Positions 10,351 through 19,513 of a DNA stretch of 64,000 nt are shown here, piece by piece; the stretch's first letter is position 1, and each line of letters opens with the position of its first letter. The stretch is taken from the NCBI GenBank assembly GCA_958295515.1, contig CATQGW010000005.1:124001-188000 (forward strand), read 5' to 3'. The position numbers were made by a program, and so were the translations under genes. This DNA is from an uncultured Dehalococcoidia bacterium (GTDB lineage: Bacteria > Chloroflexota > Dehalococcoidia > Bin125). Under the pieces are notes generated by a model. That model did no database searches. It saw nothing but the letters and a program-made list of their open reading frames with translations, and had not been told where the DNA came from.

Positions 10351-10434
10351 CGTCATTCCCGCGAACGCGGGAATCTCGTGGCGGTACCTGAGAGGTGAGG
10401 CGTGGGGGATTCCCGCGTTCGCGGGAATGACGGA
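10351..10434. repeat. Type C paired hairpin (ATTCCCGCGAACGCGGGAAT / GATTCCCGCGTTCGCGGGAATGAC)
   Basis: Direct inverted repeats; ATTCCC-N8-GGGAAT core. Confidence 0.9.
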
Positions 10435-10529
10435 AAGGGGGCGGGTATGACGGGAAGTGGGGGTGTGGGTGTGACGGGGGTGTGGGCGCGGAGGCGGTGA
10501 GAGTGGGAGGCTGTGCGGGGCTTGGTGCT

Positions 10530-10567
10530 GGTCACGGCGAGATACCCGCGGCAAGCGCGGGTATGAC
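10530..10567. repeat. Type A hairpin (GAGATACCCGCGGCAAGCGCGGGTATGACGG)
   Basis: Inverted repeat identical to copies elsewhere in the window. Confidence 0.88.
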
Positions 10568-10622
10568 GGAACTGCGGGGCGCGGGGGTGACGGAATTTGC
10601 GGGGGTGTGGTGGAGGTGGGGG

Positions 10623-11684
10623 TTAGCCGGCGGGGTGGGCGGGGTCGGGGACTGCTTCGGTTAGGGCGTCGAGGGGGCGTAGGGGGGGGTCGTTGGGGGG
10701 GCGGATTGCTTCGGCTTCGGCGGGGTGGGTGAGGATGGCGGGCTCGGTGGGGATGCGGACGGCGTCGGGGGAGAGGGCGGCGCTGGGGGCGGCGCGCTCG
10801 GGCCAGAGGTCGGCGAAGATGGCGTCGGTGTGGAGGATGAAGCCGAGCGAGCCGGCGGCTTCGGCGAAGACGGGGCGGCAGTTGGGCAGTTCGGCGGCGA
10901 TGGTGCGGCCCATGTGGATGGGGTGGCTCTCGTCGAGCACGCCTTGCCAGAGGTAGATTTGGCTCTGTACGTCGGCGATGTCGAAGCCCCAGGGTTCGAG
11001 GTGCATTCGGGCTTCTTCGCCGGCGGCGGCGGGGCCCTGGCGGAAGGCCTGGCGGAGGTCGGCGATGCGGTTGGCGGAGACGTCGGCTCGGGCGAGGACT
11101 TCGCCGTCGAGGGCGTGCATGCGCTTGATTTGCTGGGCGACAACGCGCTCGGGGTTGCGCAGGACGGCGCGCCCGTAGCCGCGCATCCAGAGGCTGGCGA
11201 GGCGGCGGGATTTGAGGAAGAGGGAGTAGATCAGACGCCACTCGTAGCTCATGCCTTCGAGCGTTTCGGCGGTGTCGATGCGTCCGAGGCCGGAGATGAG
11301 GGCGATGCGGTCGAGTCGTTCGGGGATCAGCAGGCCGCAGGCGAGGACGTAGGGCAGGCCGGCGGAGATGCAGGCGAGGGAGACTGTTTCGAGGCCGAGG
11401 TGGTCGGCGAGCTGGCGGACGTCGTCGGGCCAGTCGAGGATGGTGCGGTCGGGTAGCGGGTCGGAGTAGCCGAAGCCGGGTCGGTCGGGCGCGATCAGTC
11501 GGACGGCGTTGCGCGCGGCGGCGGCGGACATGACGGCGGCGGCGACGCGGGAGGAGGGGATGCCGTGATGGAATATGAGCGGCGCGCCGGCGGGGTCGCC
11601 GTACTCAGCCCAGGCCAGGGTGCGGCCGTCGGCGAGACGCATGGTATGGGGAGGGGGGGCGGCGGGAGATGATTCGGAGTCCAT
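10623..11684 (-). CDS. Alpha/beta hydrolase
   Basis: 353 aa; LIFHHGIPSSR, RLIAPDRPGFGYSDP. Confidence 0.82.
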   Translation of the reverse strand: MDSESSPAAPPPHTMRLADGRTLAWAEYGDPAGAPLIFHHGIPSSRVAAAVMSAAAARNAVRLIAPDRPGFGYSDPLPDRTILDWPDDVRQLADHLGLETVSLACISAGLPYVLACGLLIPERLDRIALISGLGRIDTAETLEGMSYEWRLIYSLFLKSRRLASLWMRGYGRAVLRNPERVVAQQIKRMHALDGEVLARADVSANRIADLRQAFRQGPAAAGEEARMHLEPWGFDIADVQSQIYLWQGVLDESHPIHMGRTIAAELPNCRPVFAEAAGSLGFILHTDAIFADLWPERAAPSAALSPDAVRIPTEPAILTHPAEAEAIRPPNDPPLRPLDALTEAVPDPAHPAG

Positions 11685-11768
11685 TGAAACTCAGGGTATC
11701 GCGGGAAGGGCGAATGCGCACGGTTGGGGGTGTTGGAGGTGGGGTTGGGAGGATAGCCGCTCCGCGTT

Positions 11769-11867
11769 CCGTCATTGCCGCGTTCTGCGGCGGCAATCTG
11801 GCTGGGGGTTTGCGGGGGGTGGGTGCTGGTCACGGCGAGATACCCGCGGCAAGCGCGGGTATGACGG
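11769..11867. repeat. Composite B-A paired hairpin
   Basis: CCGTCATTGCCGCG..CGGCAATCTGGC ... GGCGAGATACCCG..CGGGTATGACGG. Confidence 0.88.
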
Positions 11868-11897
11868 AATTTGCCGGGCGGGTGTGACGGAGATGGG

Positions 11898-13628
11898 TTA
11901 GACCTTGGTGGGGTCGTCGACGAGGAGCTCGGCTTGGAGGTCGTCGGCGAGGGATTCGGCGAGGTCGGCTTCGCCGAGGGCGCCTTCTTCGATGGGCATG
12001 CCGAAGGCTTCGGCGTAGCGGCGGTAGGAGGCGTACTGGTCGCCGTATTTCATGTGGCCGGCGGTGTGGTGGGCGGCGGCGAGCAGGAGGGTGTCGCGCT
12101 GGCCGGCGCCGGTGCGTGCGTAGTCTTCGAGCATGCAGAGGCCGATTTCCTGGTTGTGGGGATCGTTGCCCTGCTTGGCGATGCCGCCGGCGAGGGTTTC
12201 GACGAGCGGTGCGCGGTCGTAGCCCTGGTCGAGGTAGCGCTGGGTCCAGGCGACGCTCTGTTCGGTGTCGAGCTGGATCATGGCGTCGGAGAGATTGTCG
12301 AGCAGGCGGGACTGGGGGAGGGCGTCGGCCTCTTCGGCTTTGGCGTAGCCGGCCATGAAGGTGGCGGAGCCGCGGGTGCGGTTGCCCTTGGAGTTGGCGA
12401 CCCAGTGGGCGCACTGGTTGATGAAGTTGGCGGCGATGAAGAGCAGCTTGGTGCGGTGGGGGTGCTCGAAGTTCTTGTAGAACCAGCCGAGCGTGTTGCA
12501 GTATTCGTAGCCGTGCTGGGGCATGGAGAAGTTGGCGGGCTCGCCGCATTCGAGCACGACGCGGGCGGCGGCGATCTGGATCGAGTCGAGGATCGAGCGG
12601 GGGGAGCGCCCGGCCTTGAGCAGGGCGACGAGGTCTTCGATGTAGGCCTCTTCGGGCTCGCGGATGATGGCGCGGATCAGGGCTTCGGACTCGGGTTCGG
12701 AGAGGGGGGTCTGGTTGGCGAAGAGTTCGGCGTCGCGGCCGCTCACGCTGGTGGCGGCGAGGGAGGAATCGGGGGCTTTCTCTTCGAGGTGGTACATCAT
12801 CAGCTGGCAGGCGGATTCGTAGAGCGAGTACCAGCGGGGGCCGACGGCGATATCGGGGACGCCGGCGTAGAGCACGTGGTCGGCGTCTTCCCAGCCGATG
12901 GCGCGGCCGAGTTCGATGGTGGCGCGGGAGCGGAAGGACTTATGTCCAGTGGTGTAGGAGCGGTTCCAGAAGATTCGGTCCTGGACATCAATGAGGCCGG
13001 CGAAGATCATCTGGGCGAGCAGTTCGGAGCGGCGCTCGCGGTGCTGCCAGAGGCCGAGGAAGAGGGCGTATTCGTCGTCGACCTGGCCGCGCTGGACGAG
13101 GGTGAGCCACTCGCTGAGGCCTTCCTCGAAGGTGCCGGTCCACTCGGCGGGCTCCTGCTCGGCCCAGTGGGCGGTGGGGGGCGCGGGGCCGTCGGGGTAC
13201 CTGGCGGGGTCGTAGGTGCGGCGGGAGTAGTGGCCGGGCATTTTGCCGAGCAGCTGGTTCCAGATGTCGAGGCCGGTGGGGACGTACCAGACGGTCTGGG
13301 TGAGGGGCAGGCGGCGGAGTTCCTCGGGCACCAAGTTTTGCAGGTGCAGGGTGGCGCGGGAGCTGAGCAGGCAGTGGTCGTTGTTGACGAAGCGGACGAC
13401 GCCGGCGTCGATGCGCTGGTGGTAGGGGACATGGGTGTAGGGGGCGTGGGCGCGGATGGTCTCGGAGAGGATTTCGGTGGTTCCGCGGCCGCGCTTCATG
13501 AGGTCGAAGGCGAGCGCGGTGGCCTGCTTGTTGTCGCGCTCGAGGATCGTCTCGCGGTAGTGGTCGTAGAGAGCGGTGGTTTCACGGTCCATCGCGGCGG
13601 TCGCAGCCATCATGCCTCCTGACATCAT
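11898..13628 (-). CDS. Conserved-looking 576-aa protein of unknown function
   Basis: Long coherent frame with balanced composition; no family recognised. Confidence 0.7.
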   Translation of the reverse strand: MMSGGMMAATAAMDRETTALYDHYRETILERDNKQATALAFDLMKRGRGTTEILSETIRAHAPYTHVPYHQRIDAGVVRFVNNDHCLLSSRATLHLQNLVPEELRRLPLTQTVWYVPTGLDIWNQLLGKMPGHYSRRTYDPARYPDGPAPPTAHWAEQEPAEWTGTFEEGLSEWLTLVQRGQVDDEYALFLGLWQHRERRSELLAQMIFAGLIDVQDRIFWNRSYTTGHKSFRSRATIELGRAIGWEDADHVLYAGVPDIAVGPRWYSLYESACQLMMYHLEEKAPDSSLAATSVSGRDAELFANQTPLSEPESEALIRAIIREPEEAYIEDLVALLKAGRSPRSILDSIQIAAARVVLECGEPANFSMPQHGYEYCNTLGWFYKNFEHPHRTKLLFIAANFINQCAHWVANSKGNRTRGSATFMAGYAKAEEADALPQSRLLDNLSDAMIQLDTEQSVAWTQRYLDQGYDRAPLVETLAGGIAKQGNDPHNQEIGLCMLEDYARTGAGQRDTLLLAAAHHTAGHMKYGDQYASYRRYAEAFGMPIEEGALGEADLAESLADDLQAELLVDDPTKV

Positions 13629-13780
13629 GCCTCAAGTGCGCGGTCGCAGGGCGCGGTCGTGGGGGCAGTATAGGACGGGCGGCGGCGCAGGATCGCGGGC
13701 GGCTGCAAAAGAGTGGGGGAATGTCGTATATTCGGCGCAGTAGGCGCGGGCGGAGATGCCAGCGCAGCGGAGGCGAGAGC

Positions 13781-15187
13781 ATGGCGACTGAGGAACAGCG
13801 GAGTCTGGCCGCGCACCTGATGCGGCGCGCGGGGGTTGGCGTGACGCCGGCGGAGTTGGACGAGCTGGCGGAGCGTCCCTACGAGGAGCTGGTGGAGGAG
13901 CTGATCACGCCCGGCGATGGGCTGGACGCGGACGACGATCTGGTGTTCCGCTACTACCCGGCGCTGGCGAACTCGGACACGCCGTGGCCGTGGAGCGCGC
14001 GCTGGATTTACCGGATGGTGAACAGCGAGCACCCGCTGCGGGAGAAGATGGCGCTGTTCTGGCACCACATTTTCGCGACGGCGTATTTCAAGTCGGAGCA
14101 CGGGCCTTCGATGCCGGGCCAGATCGAGATGTTCCGTCGGGCCGGGCTGGGCAACATGCGGGAGCTGCTGCTGGAGCTGTCGCGGGATCCGGCGATGATT
14201 CACTGGCTGGACAACTGCGAGAACCTGAGCGAGCGCCCGAACGAGAACTACGGGCGGGAGCTGCTGGAGTTGTTCTCGATGGGTGTGGGGAACTACACGG
14301 AGGACGACATCAAGGCGGCGGCGTATTCGTTCACGGGCTGGACGTTCGAGCAGCCGCTGCCGCTGTACCCGCACGGGGGCTTCAAGTCGCGCTTCGTGTA
14401 CCGCGAGGACTTGCACGACGACTCGGAGAAGACGTTCCTGGGGCAGACGGGTCGGTTCGACGGCGGGGACATCATCGACATCATCGTGCAGCAGCCGGCG
14501 ACGGGTCGGTTCATCGGGCGGCATCTGTACAACTTCTTCGTGGCGGATGAGCCCGGCGTTTCGGCCTGGAGCGTGCAGGAGCCGCGCGATCCGGAGGCGG
14601 TGGGGCGGCTGCAGAGCATGTTCCTGGAGTCGGACGGGGACATTCGGGCGGTGATGCGCGAGTTGTTCAACTCGGACTTCTTCAAGGCGGCGCGCTACGA
14701 GCGGGTGAAGTGCCCGGCGGAGTGGGTGGCGGGCGCCTACCGGCTGTCGGGCAAGCTGGGCTTGCCGGAGCCGGAGATGTGGAGTCTGCACATGCAGATG
14801 GGCGCGATGGGCCAGTCGCTGATGGATCCGCCGAGTGTGGAGGGTTGGCACACGGGCAAGGAGTGGATCGACGGCGGGACGCTGATGGAGCGGATCAATT
14901 TCGCTTCGAAGCTGGTCTCGGATCCGTCGACGCCGGGGGTGCAGACGCTGACGGAGCGTCTGGCGGCCTCGGGCGAGAGCGCGAGCCCGGCGGAGTTGGT
15001 GGAGGCGGCGCTGGATTACGCGGGGCCGCTGACGGTCAGCGAGGCGACGCGGGAGGCGCTGATCGACGCCGCGCGGGCGGACGGCGATCTGGCGTTCGAC
15101 AGTTCGGAAGCGCGGGAGGCGAGCGCGAAGCGGGTGTCGCAGACGCTGCGGCTGGTGATCGCCTCACCGGAGTACCAGTTCGCCTAG
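13781..15187 (+). CDS. DUF1800 family protein
   Basis: AAHLMRRAGVGVTPAELDELA, MALFWHHIFAT, ENYGRELLELFSMGVGNYTEDDI. Confidence 0.9.
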   Translation: MATEEQRSLAAHLMRRAGVGVTPAELDELAERPYEELVEELITPGDGLDADDDLVFRYYPALANSDTPWPWSARWIYRMVNSEHPLREKMALFWHHIFATAYFKSEHGPSMPGQIEMFRRAGLGNMRELLLELSRDPAMIHWLDNCENLSERPNENYGRELLELFSMGVGNYTEDDIKAAAYSFTGWTFEQPLPLYPHGGFKSRFVYREDLHDDSEKTFLGQTGRFDGGDIIDIIVQQPATGRFIGRHLYNFFVADEPGVSAWSVQEPRDPEAVGRLQSMFLESDGDIRAVMRELFNSDFFKAARYERVKCPAEWVAGAYRLSGKLGLPEPEMWSLHMQMGAMGQSLMDPPSVEGWHTGKEWIDGGTLMERINFASKLVSDPSTPGVQTLTERLAASGESASPAELVEAALDYAGPLTVSEATREALIDAARADGDLAFDSSEAREASAKRVSQTLRLVIASPEYQFA

Positions 15188-15245
15188 GGCGAGCGGAAAG
15201 ACCAAGCACAGCAGGTCGGCACGAGAGAGCGGAAGGAATCGAGCA

Positions 15246-16400
15246 ATGAGCGGCAACGGCAAAGACCCGGTCCTGGTGGTGGTGCAGCTTTCGGGCGGCA
15301 ACGACTTCATGAACACGCTGGTGCCCTACAACGAGGGGCACTATTACGACGCGCGCCCGCTGGTGAACATCCCGCAGGACGAGGTGCTGCCGATCTCGGA
15401 GACGCTGGGGTTCAACCCCAACGCGAGTCGGCTGAAGGAGCTCTACGACGGGGGGGATGTGGCGGTGATTCAGGGGGTGGGCTACCCGAATTCGTCGCGC
15501 TCGCACTTCCGCGGGATGGACATTCTGCACACCTGCGAGCCGGACCGGATTTCGACGGAGGGCTGGGTGGCGAAGCTGACGCAGCGGCTGGATCCGCAGT
15601 CGGAGCAGCCGCTGACGGCGGTGAACATCGGTCGCGGCCTGCCGCGGGCGATGGTGGCGCCGGGCGTGACGGCGACCTCGGTGGGGGATCTGGACACGTA
15701 CGGGCTGATGACGGACATCGAGCTCGAGGAGGAGCGGAACCGCGACCTCGAGGTGTTCAAGCGGATGTACACGCCGGCGGTGGGGGCGGGGCTGGTGATG
15801 GACTACCTGCGCCAGACGGGGATCGACTCGCTGGCGGGGGCGGACATTCTGGCTGAGGTGCCGGGGATGTACGAGTCGTCGGTGGAGTACGGCTCGAATC
15901 CGATTGCGAAGGCGCTGCGTGATGTGGCGCGGATTCACACGGCGGGGGTGGGAACGCGGATTTTCTACACGAATCACATCGGCTGGGACACGCACTCGCA
16001 CCAGCCGCAGCAGCATCCGGGTCTGCTGCGCGACGTGACCAGCGCGCTGGCGGATTTCATGACGGATTTGCGTGAGCACGACGCGGCCGAAGAGGTGGCG
16101 ATTCTGGTGTTCACGGAGTTCGGGCGGCGGATGAAGGACAACGGCTCGGGCACGGATCACGGTTCGGGCGGTGGCGCGTTCATCATCGGCGCGAACGTGG
16201 ACGGCGGGCTGTACGGGGAGTACCCGTCGGTGGCGCCGAAGGACTGGCTGAACGGCGAGGATCTGAAGCACTCGGTGGACTTCCGGGGCGTCTACGGGAC
16301 GATGGTCGAGCAGTGGATGGGCGAGGATCCGCAGGACATCGTGGTGGGCGATTTCGAGCAGGTGCAGCCGTTCGAGCGCACGCTGGTCGGGGCGAACTAG
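15246..16400 (+). CDS. DUF1501 family protein
   Basis: VVQLSGGNDFMNTLVPY, SRSHFRGMDI, FTEFGRRMKDNGSGTDHGSGG. Confidence 0.9.
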   Translation: MSGNGKDPVLVVVQLSGGNDFMNTLVPYNEGHYYDARPLVNIPQDEVLPISETLGFNPNASRLKELYDGGDVAVIQGVGYPNSSRSHFRGMDILHTCEPDRISTEGWVAKLTQRLDPQSEQPLTAVNIGRGLPRAMVAPGVTATSVGDLDTYGLMTDIELEEERNRDLEVFKRMYTPAVGAGLVMDYLRQTGIDSLAGADILAEVPGMYESSVEYGSNPIAKALRDVARIHTAGVGTRIFYTNHIGWDTHSHQPQQHPGLLRDVTSALADFMTDLREHDAAEEVAILVFTEFGRRMKDNGSGTDHGSGGGAFIIGANVDGGLYGEYPSVAPKDWLNGEDLKHSVDFRGVYGTMVEQWMGEDPQDIVVGDFEQVQPFERTLVGAN

Positions 16401-16468
16401 GGGCGTTTGGGCGCGTCGTTGAGGCGCGTTTGGGCGTTCGTCGGAGCGAGAGACGAGGGAGGTTCACG

Positions 16469-17470
16469 ATGGCATTCCCACACGCGCTGCTGCGCGCCGG
16501 CTACCCGTACGTGCGGGTGCTCGGGATGCGGCGGGTGACGACGTATCCGGTCGATATCGCGGTGGGCGAGGATCGGATTTACACGATCGGCCGCTCGGAG
16601 CTGGGGGTGGGCGGAAACATCCGGATGGTCTCGCTCGACGACGAGGATCTGGGCACGATGGCGGACACGGGGCTGGTCTGGCCGGTGGCGCTGCTGCGGG
16701 ATCACGCGAGCGGCGATCTGTGGGCGCTGGACGAGGCGTCGCACAAGGTGACGGTCTACTCGGCGGAGGGTGAGCAGCTGCGGCAGTGGGGCGAGCAAGG
16801 CTCGGAGCCGGGGCAGCTGGACCGCCCATCGGGGATGGAGTTCGACGCGGACGGCAACCTGTGGGTTGTGGACACGATGAATCATCGGTTGCAGCGCTTC
16901 ACGCGCGAGGGGGAGTATCTGAGCGGCTTCGGGGAGTTCGGCGACGGACCGGGGCAGTTCAATATGCCGTGGGGGGTGGCGATCGATGTGGAGGGGAATC
17001 TGTACGTCTCGGACTGGCGGAATGATCGGCTGCAGAAGCTCAGTCCGAGCGGCGAGCATCTGCTGACGATCGACGGGGCCAGGACGGTGGGCGTGGAGTT
17101 TGGGCGTCCGACGGGCGTTTCGGTGGACGAGCACGGCGATGTGTATGTGGCCGACCGTGACCGCGACCGGGTGCTGCTGTTCGACAAGACGGGCCGCTAC
17201 GTGCAGCAGTTCACGGGGGAGGCGACGCTCTCGAAGATGGGGCGGACGTACATCCTGGCGAACCAGAAGACGCTGCGGCTGCGGGAGATGACGTCGATCG
17301 ACCCGGTGAAGAACCTGCGGCATCCGCAGGGGCTGCGGGTGGAGGGGAGCAAGCTGTACGTGTGCGATTTCGGATCGCATCGGGTGCAGATTTTCGAGAA
17401 GGAGGCGTACCCGCTGAGCGAGGACGAGATCATGCCGGAGCCGAGCGCGCCGACGCTGATGACGACCTAG
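16469..17470 (+). CDS. NHL repeat-containing beta-propeller protein
   Basis: Repeated PSGMEFDADGNLWVVDTMNHRLQRF-type blades; start reassigned to ATG 16469. Confidence 0.85.
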   Translation: MAFPHALLRAGYPYVRVLGMRRVTTYPVDIAVGEDRIYTIGRSELGVGGNIRMVSLDDEDLGTMADTGLVWPVALLRDHASGDLWALDEASHKVTVYSAEGEQLRQWGEQGSEPGQLDRPSGMEFDADGNLWVVDTMNHRLQRFTREGEYLSGFGEFGDGPGQFNMPWGVAIDVEGNLYVSDWRNDRLQKLSPSGEHLLTIDGARTVGVEFGRPTGVSVDEHGDVYVADRDRDRVLLFDKTGRYVQQFTGEATLSKMGRTYILANQKTLRLREMTSIDPVKNLRHPQGLRVEGSKLYVCDFGSHRVQIFEKEAYPLSEDEIMPEPSAPTLMTT

Positions 17471-17487
17471 GTTCGAGCGGGCGCGCG

Positions 17488-17826
17488 ATGCCGATGGTGT
17501 TCGGCTTCTCGAAGCATCGCCGGGAGTTGCTGGAGGCGGAGTTTCTGCGGATTGCGGGGGAGATGCGGCTGCTGGGGGTGGAGCGTTTCTGGTTGACGGG
17601 CGATCTGGCGGCGGACGCGGTGACGGCGGAATCGGAGCTGGAGCTGCTGGTGATCAAGGAGATGGACGAGCCGTATCAGCGTCGGGCGGACTTTTTCAGC
17701 ACGCATTTGCGCCCGCGGGTGGGGACGCGCTTTCTGGTCTATACGCCGGCGGAGTTTGAGCGTTTCGAGGAGCGCGATCCGCATATCCGGCGGGCGACGG
17801 CGTTGAGCGACGCGATCGATGTCTGA
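17488..17826 (+). CDS. MNT-type nucleotidyltransferase-like protein with altered active-site motif
   Basis: LTGDLAADAVTAESELELLVIKE at the GSxxxG..SDxDL position; overlaps the HEPN gene by 8 bp. Confidence 0.65.
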   Translation: MPMVFGFSKHRRELLEAEFLRIAGEMRLLGVERFWLTGDLAADAVTAESELELLVIKEMDEPYQRRADFFSTHLRPRVGTRFLVYTPAEFERFEERDPHIRRATALSDAIDV

Positions 17827-18253
17827 GGGGTCGGCCAACGCTGCGGAGGCGGAGGCGGCGCGCTGGCTGCGGCAGGCGGAGCGGGACCTGGAGGCGGGGG
17901 AGCACAACCGCGAGGGTGGGTTTCACGCGGTGGCCTGCTTTCTGGCGCAGCAGGGGGCGGAGAAGTCGTTGACGGCGTATCTGGTGGCGCGGGGGGCGGA
18001 GCGGGTCTGGGGGCACGCGCTGGCGGATCTTTGCGAGGACGCGATGGCGCTGGATGCGTCGTTCGACGTGATTAAGTCGGTGGCGCTGCTGCTGGACAAA
18101 CACTTTCTGGGCGCGCGCTATCCGTCGGCGCTGCCGGGCGGGGTGCCGCACGACGCGTATGACGATGTGGATTCGCAGCGGGCGCTGGAGATTGGGCGGG
18201 ATGTTCGGGAGTTCGTGCTGCGGCGTCTGGCGGGCGAGGGTGAGCGGCGATGA
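17819..18253 (+). CDS. HEPN domain protein
   Basis: AEAARWLRQAERDLEAGEHNREGGFHAVACFLAQQGAEKSLTAYLV...GARYPSALPGGVPHDAYDDVDSQRALEIGRDV. Confidence 0.88.
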   Translation: MSEGSANAAEAEAARWLRQAERDLEAGEHNREGGFHAVACFLAQQGAEKSLTAYLVARGAERVWGHALADLCEDAMALDASFDVIKSVALLLDKHFLGARYPSALPGGVPHDAYDDVDSQRALEIGRDVREFVLRRLAGEGERR

Positions 18254-18543
18254 TTCAGTTTCGGCATGCGCGGCTGAACGAGTACCACTGCGCGATGCTG
18301 CGGGATTTGCTCGATGTGCAGGATGATCCTGAGCGTCCGCGGGTGCTGGTGGAGGATGCGGTGGGAGATGGGGGGCTGGCGTTTCGACCGTCGCTGCGGC
18401 ATCGGGGCTATCACCCGGATGTGCTGGCGACGCTGGCGCAGCACGGGCTGGTGGATTTGACGCGGGCGGGGGATGGTTGGTTTCGGGTTTATGTCACGCC
18501 GGTGGGGCGCGATTACTACGACGACATGTGCGCGCTGACCTGA
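18250..18543 (+). CDS. Small protein, possible winged-helix, translationally coupled to HEPN
   Basis: 4-bp overlap with the HEPN stop; C-terminal RGYHPDVLATLAQHGLVDLTRAGDGWFRVYVTPVGRDYYDDM. Confidence 0.55.
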   Translation: MIQFRHARLNEYHCAMLRDLLDVQDDPERPRVLVEDAVGDGGLAFRPSLRHRGYHPDVLATLAQHGLVDLTRAGDGWFRVYVTPVGRDYYDDMCALT

Positions 18544-18546
18544 GTT

Positions 18547-19458
18547 GTGGCCGCCGAACTGACGCCGCAGCGCGTGGGCGCGATTCGCCGGCGGCTGCTG
18601 GACTGGTACGACGCGCATCAGCAGCCGTTTCCGTGGCGCACGTCGCAGGATCCGTGGGCGGCGCTGGTGGCGGCGGTGTGCGCGCAGCAGACGCAGATGC
18701 CTCGCGTGCTGGAGTTGTGGGAGCGCTGGATGGCAGCGTTCCCGACGCCGGCGGATGCGGCGCGGGCGTCGGACGCGGAGGCGCTGCGGGTTTGGGGGCG
18801 AGGGGGTTATCCGAAGCGGGCGCTGTATCTGCGGCGGGCGGCGGAGGTGTGTCTGACCAGATACGGAGGGGCGGTACCAGATAGCGAAACGGAGCTGCTG
18901 GAGCTGGCGGGGGTGGGGCCGTTTACGGCGGCGATAGTACTAGCGTTCGGTTTTGGTATCGATAGCGCGGCGGTCGATACCAATGTGGTTCGGCTGTTTG
19001 GTCGGCTGGTATTGGGCGATCTGCAACCGGCGCGGGAGTCGAGCGCGGGGGAGATACAACGGATCGCCGAACGATTAATGCCGCGGGGGGAAGCGTTGCG
19101 CTGGAATCCGGCGGTAATGGACTTTGGCTCGGCGGTTTGCAAACCGCGTCCGCGCTGCGGGGAATGTCCGCTTGCGCGGCTTTGCCAGGCGCGGCCGCGC
19201 TTTGCGGCGGGTGAACGGGCTGAGCCGGTGCGGGCGCAGGCGCGGTTTGAGGGATCGCAGCGGCAGTTGCGCGGGATGCTGATGCGAATGCTGCGCGAAG
19301 GGGACGATTCGGCAGACAGAGCGGGGTTAATTGAGCGCGGGACGGGCGAAAGCGGGCGGCCCGGGAGAGAGGTAGAAACGGCGCTGGAGGGGCTGATACA
19401 AGACCAATTGGCGCATTGCGTCGGGGGGCGTATATGGTTGGGCGCGAGCGAATGCTAG
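18547..19458 (+). CDS. MutY-like HhH-GPD DNA glycosylase homologue
   Basis: GTG start; PFPWRTSQDPW, AQQTQ, LPELAGVGPFTA-type HhH (ELAGVGPFTAAIV), DTNVVRL, four-Cys C-terminal motif. Confidence 0.8.
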   Translation: MAAELTPQRVGAIRRRLLDWYDAHQQPFPWRTSQDPWAALVAAVCAQQTQMPRVLELWERWMAAFPTPADAARASDAEALRVWGRGGYPKRALYLRRAAEVCLTRYGGAVPDSETELLELAGVGPFTAAIVLAFGFGIDSAAVDTNVVRLFGRLVLGDLQPARESSAGEIQRIAERLMPRGEALRWNPAVMDFGSAVCKPRPRCGECPLARLCQARPRFAAGERAEPVRAQARFEGSQRQLRGMLMRMLREGDDSADRAGLIERGTGESGRPGREVETALEGLIQDQLAHCVGGRIWLGASEC

Positions 19459-19513
19459 CAGTCTGCTACGCTCAGGCGGAGTCGTAACAGGACGACAGGA
19501 AGAGGAGCCGGCA

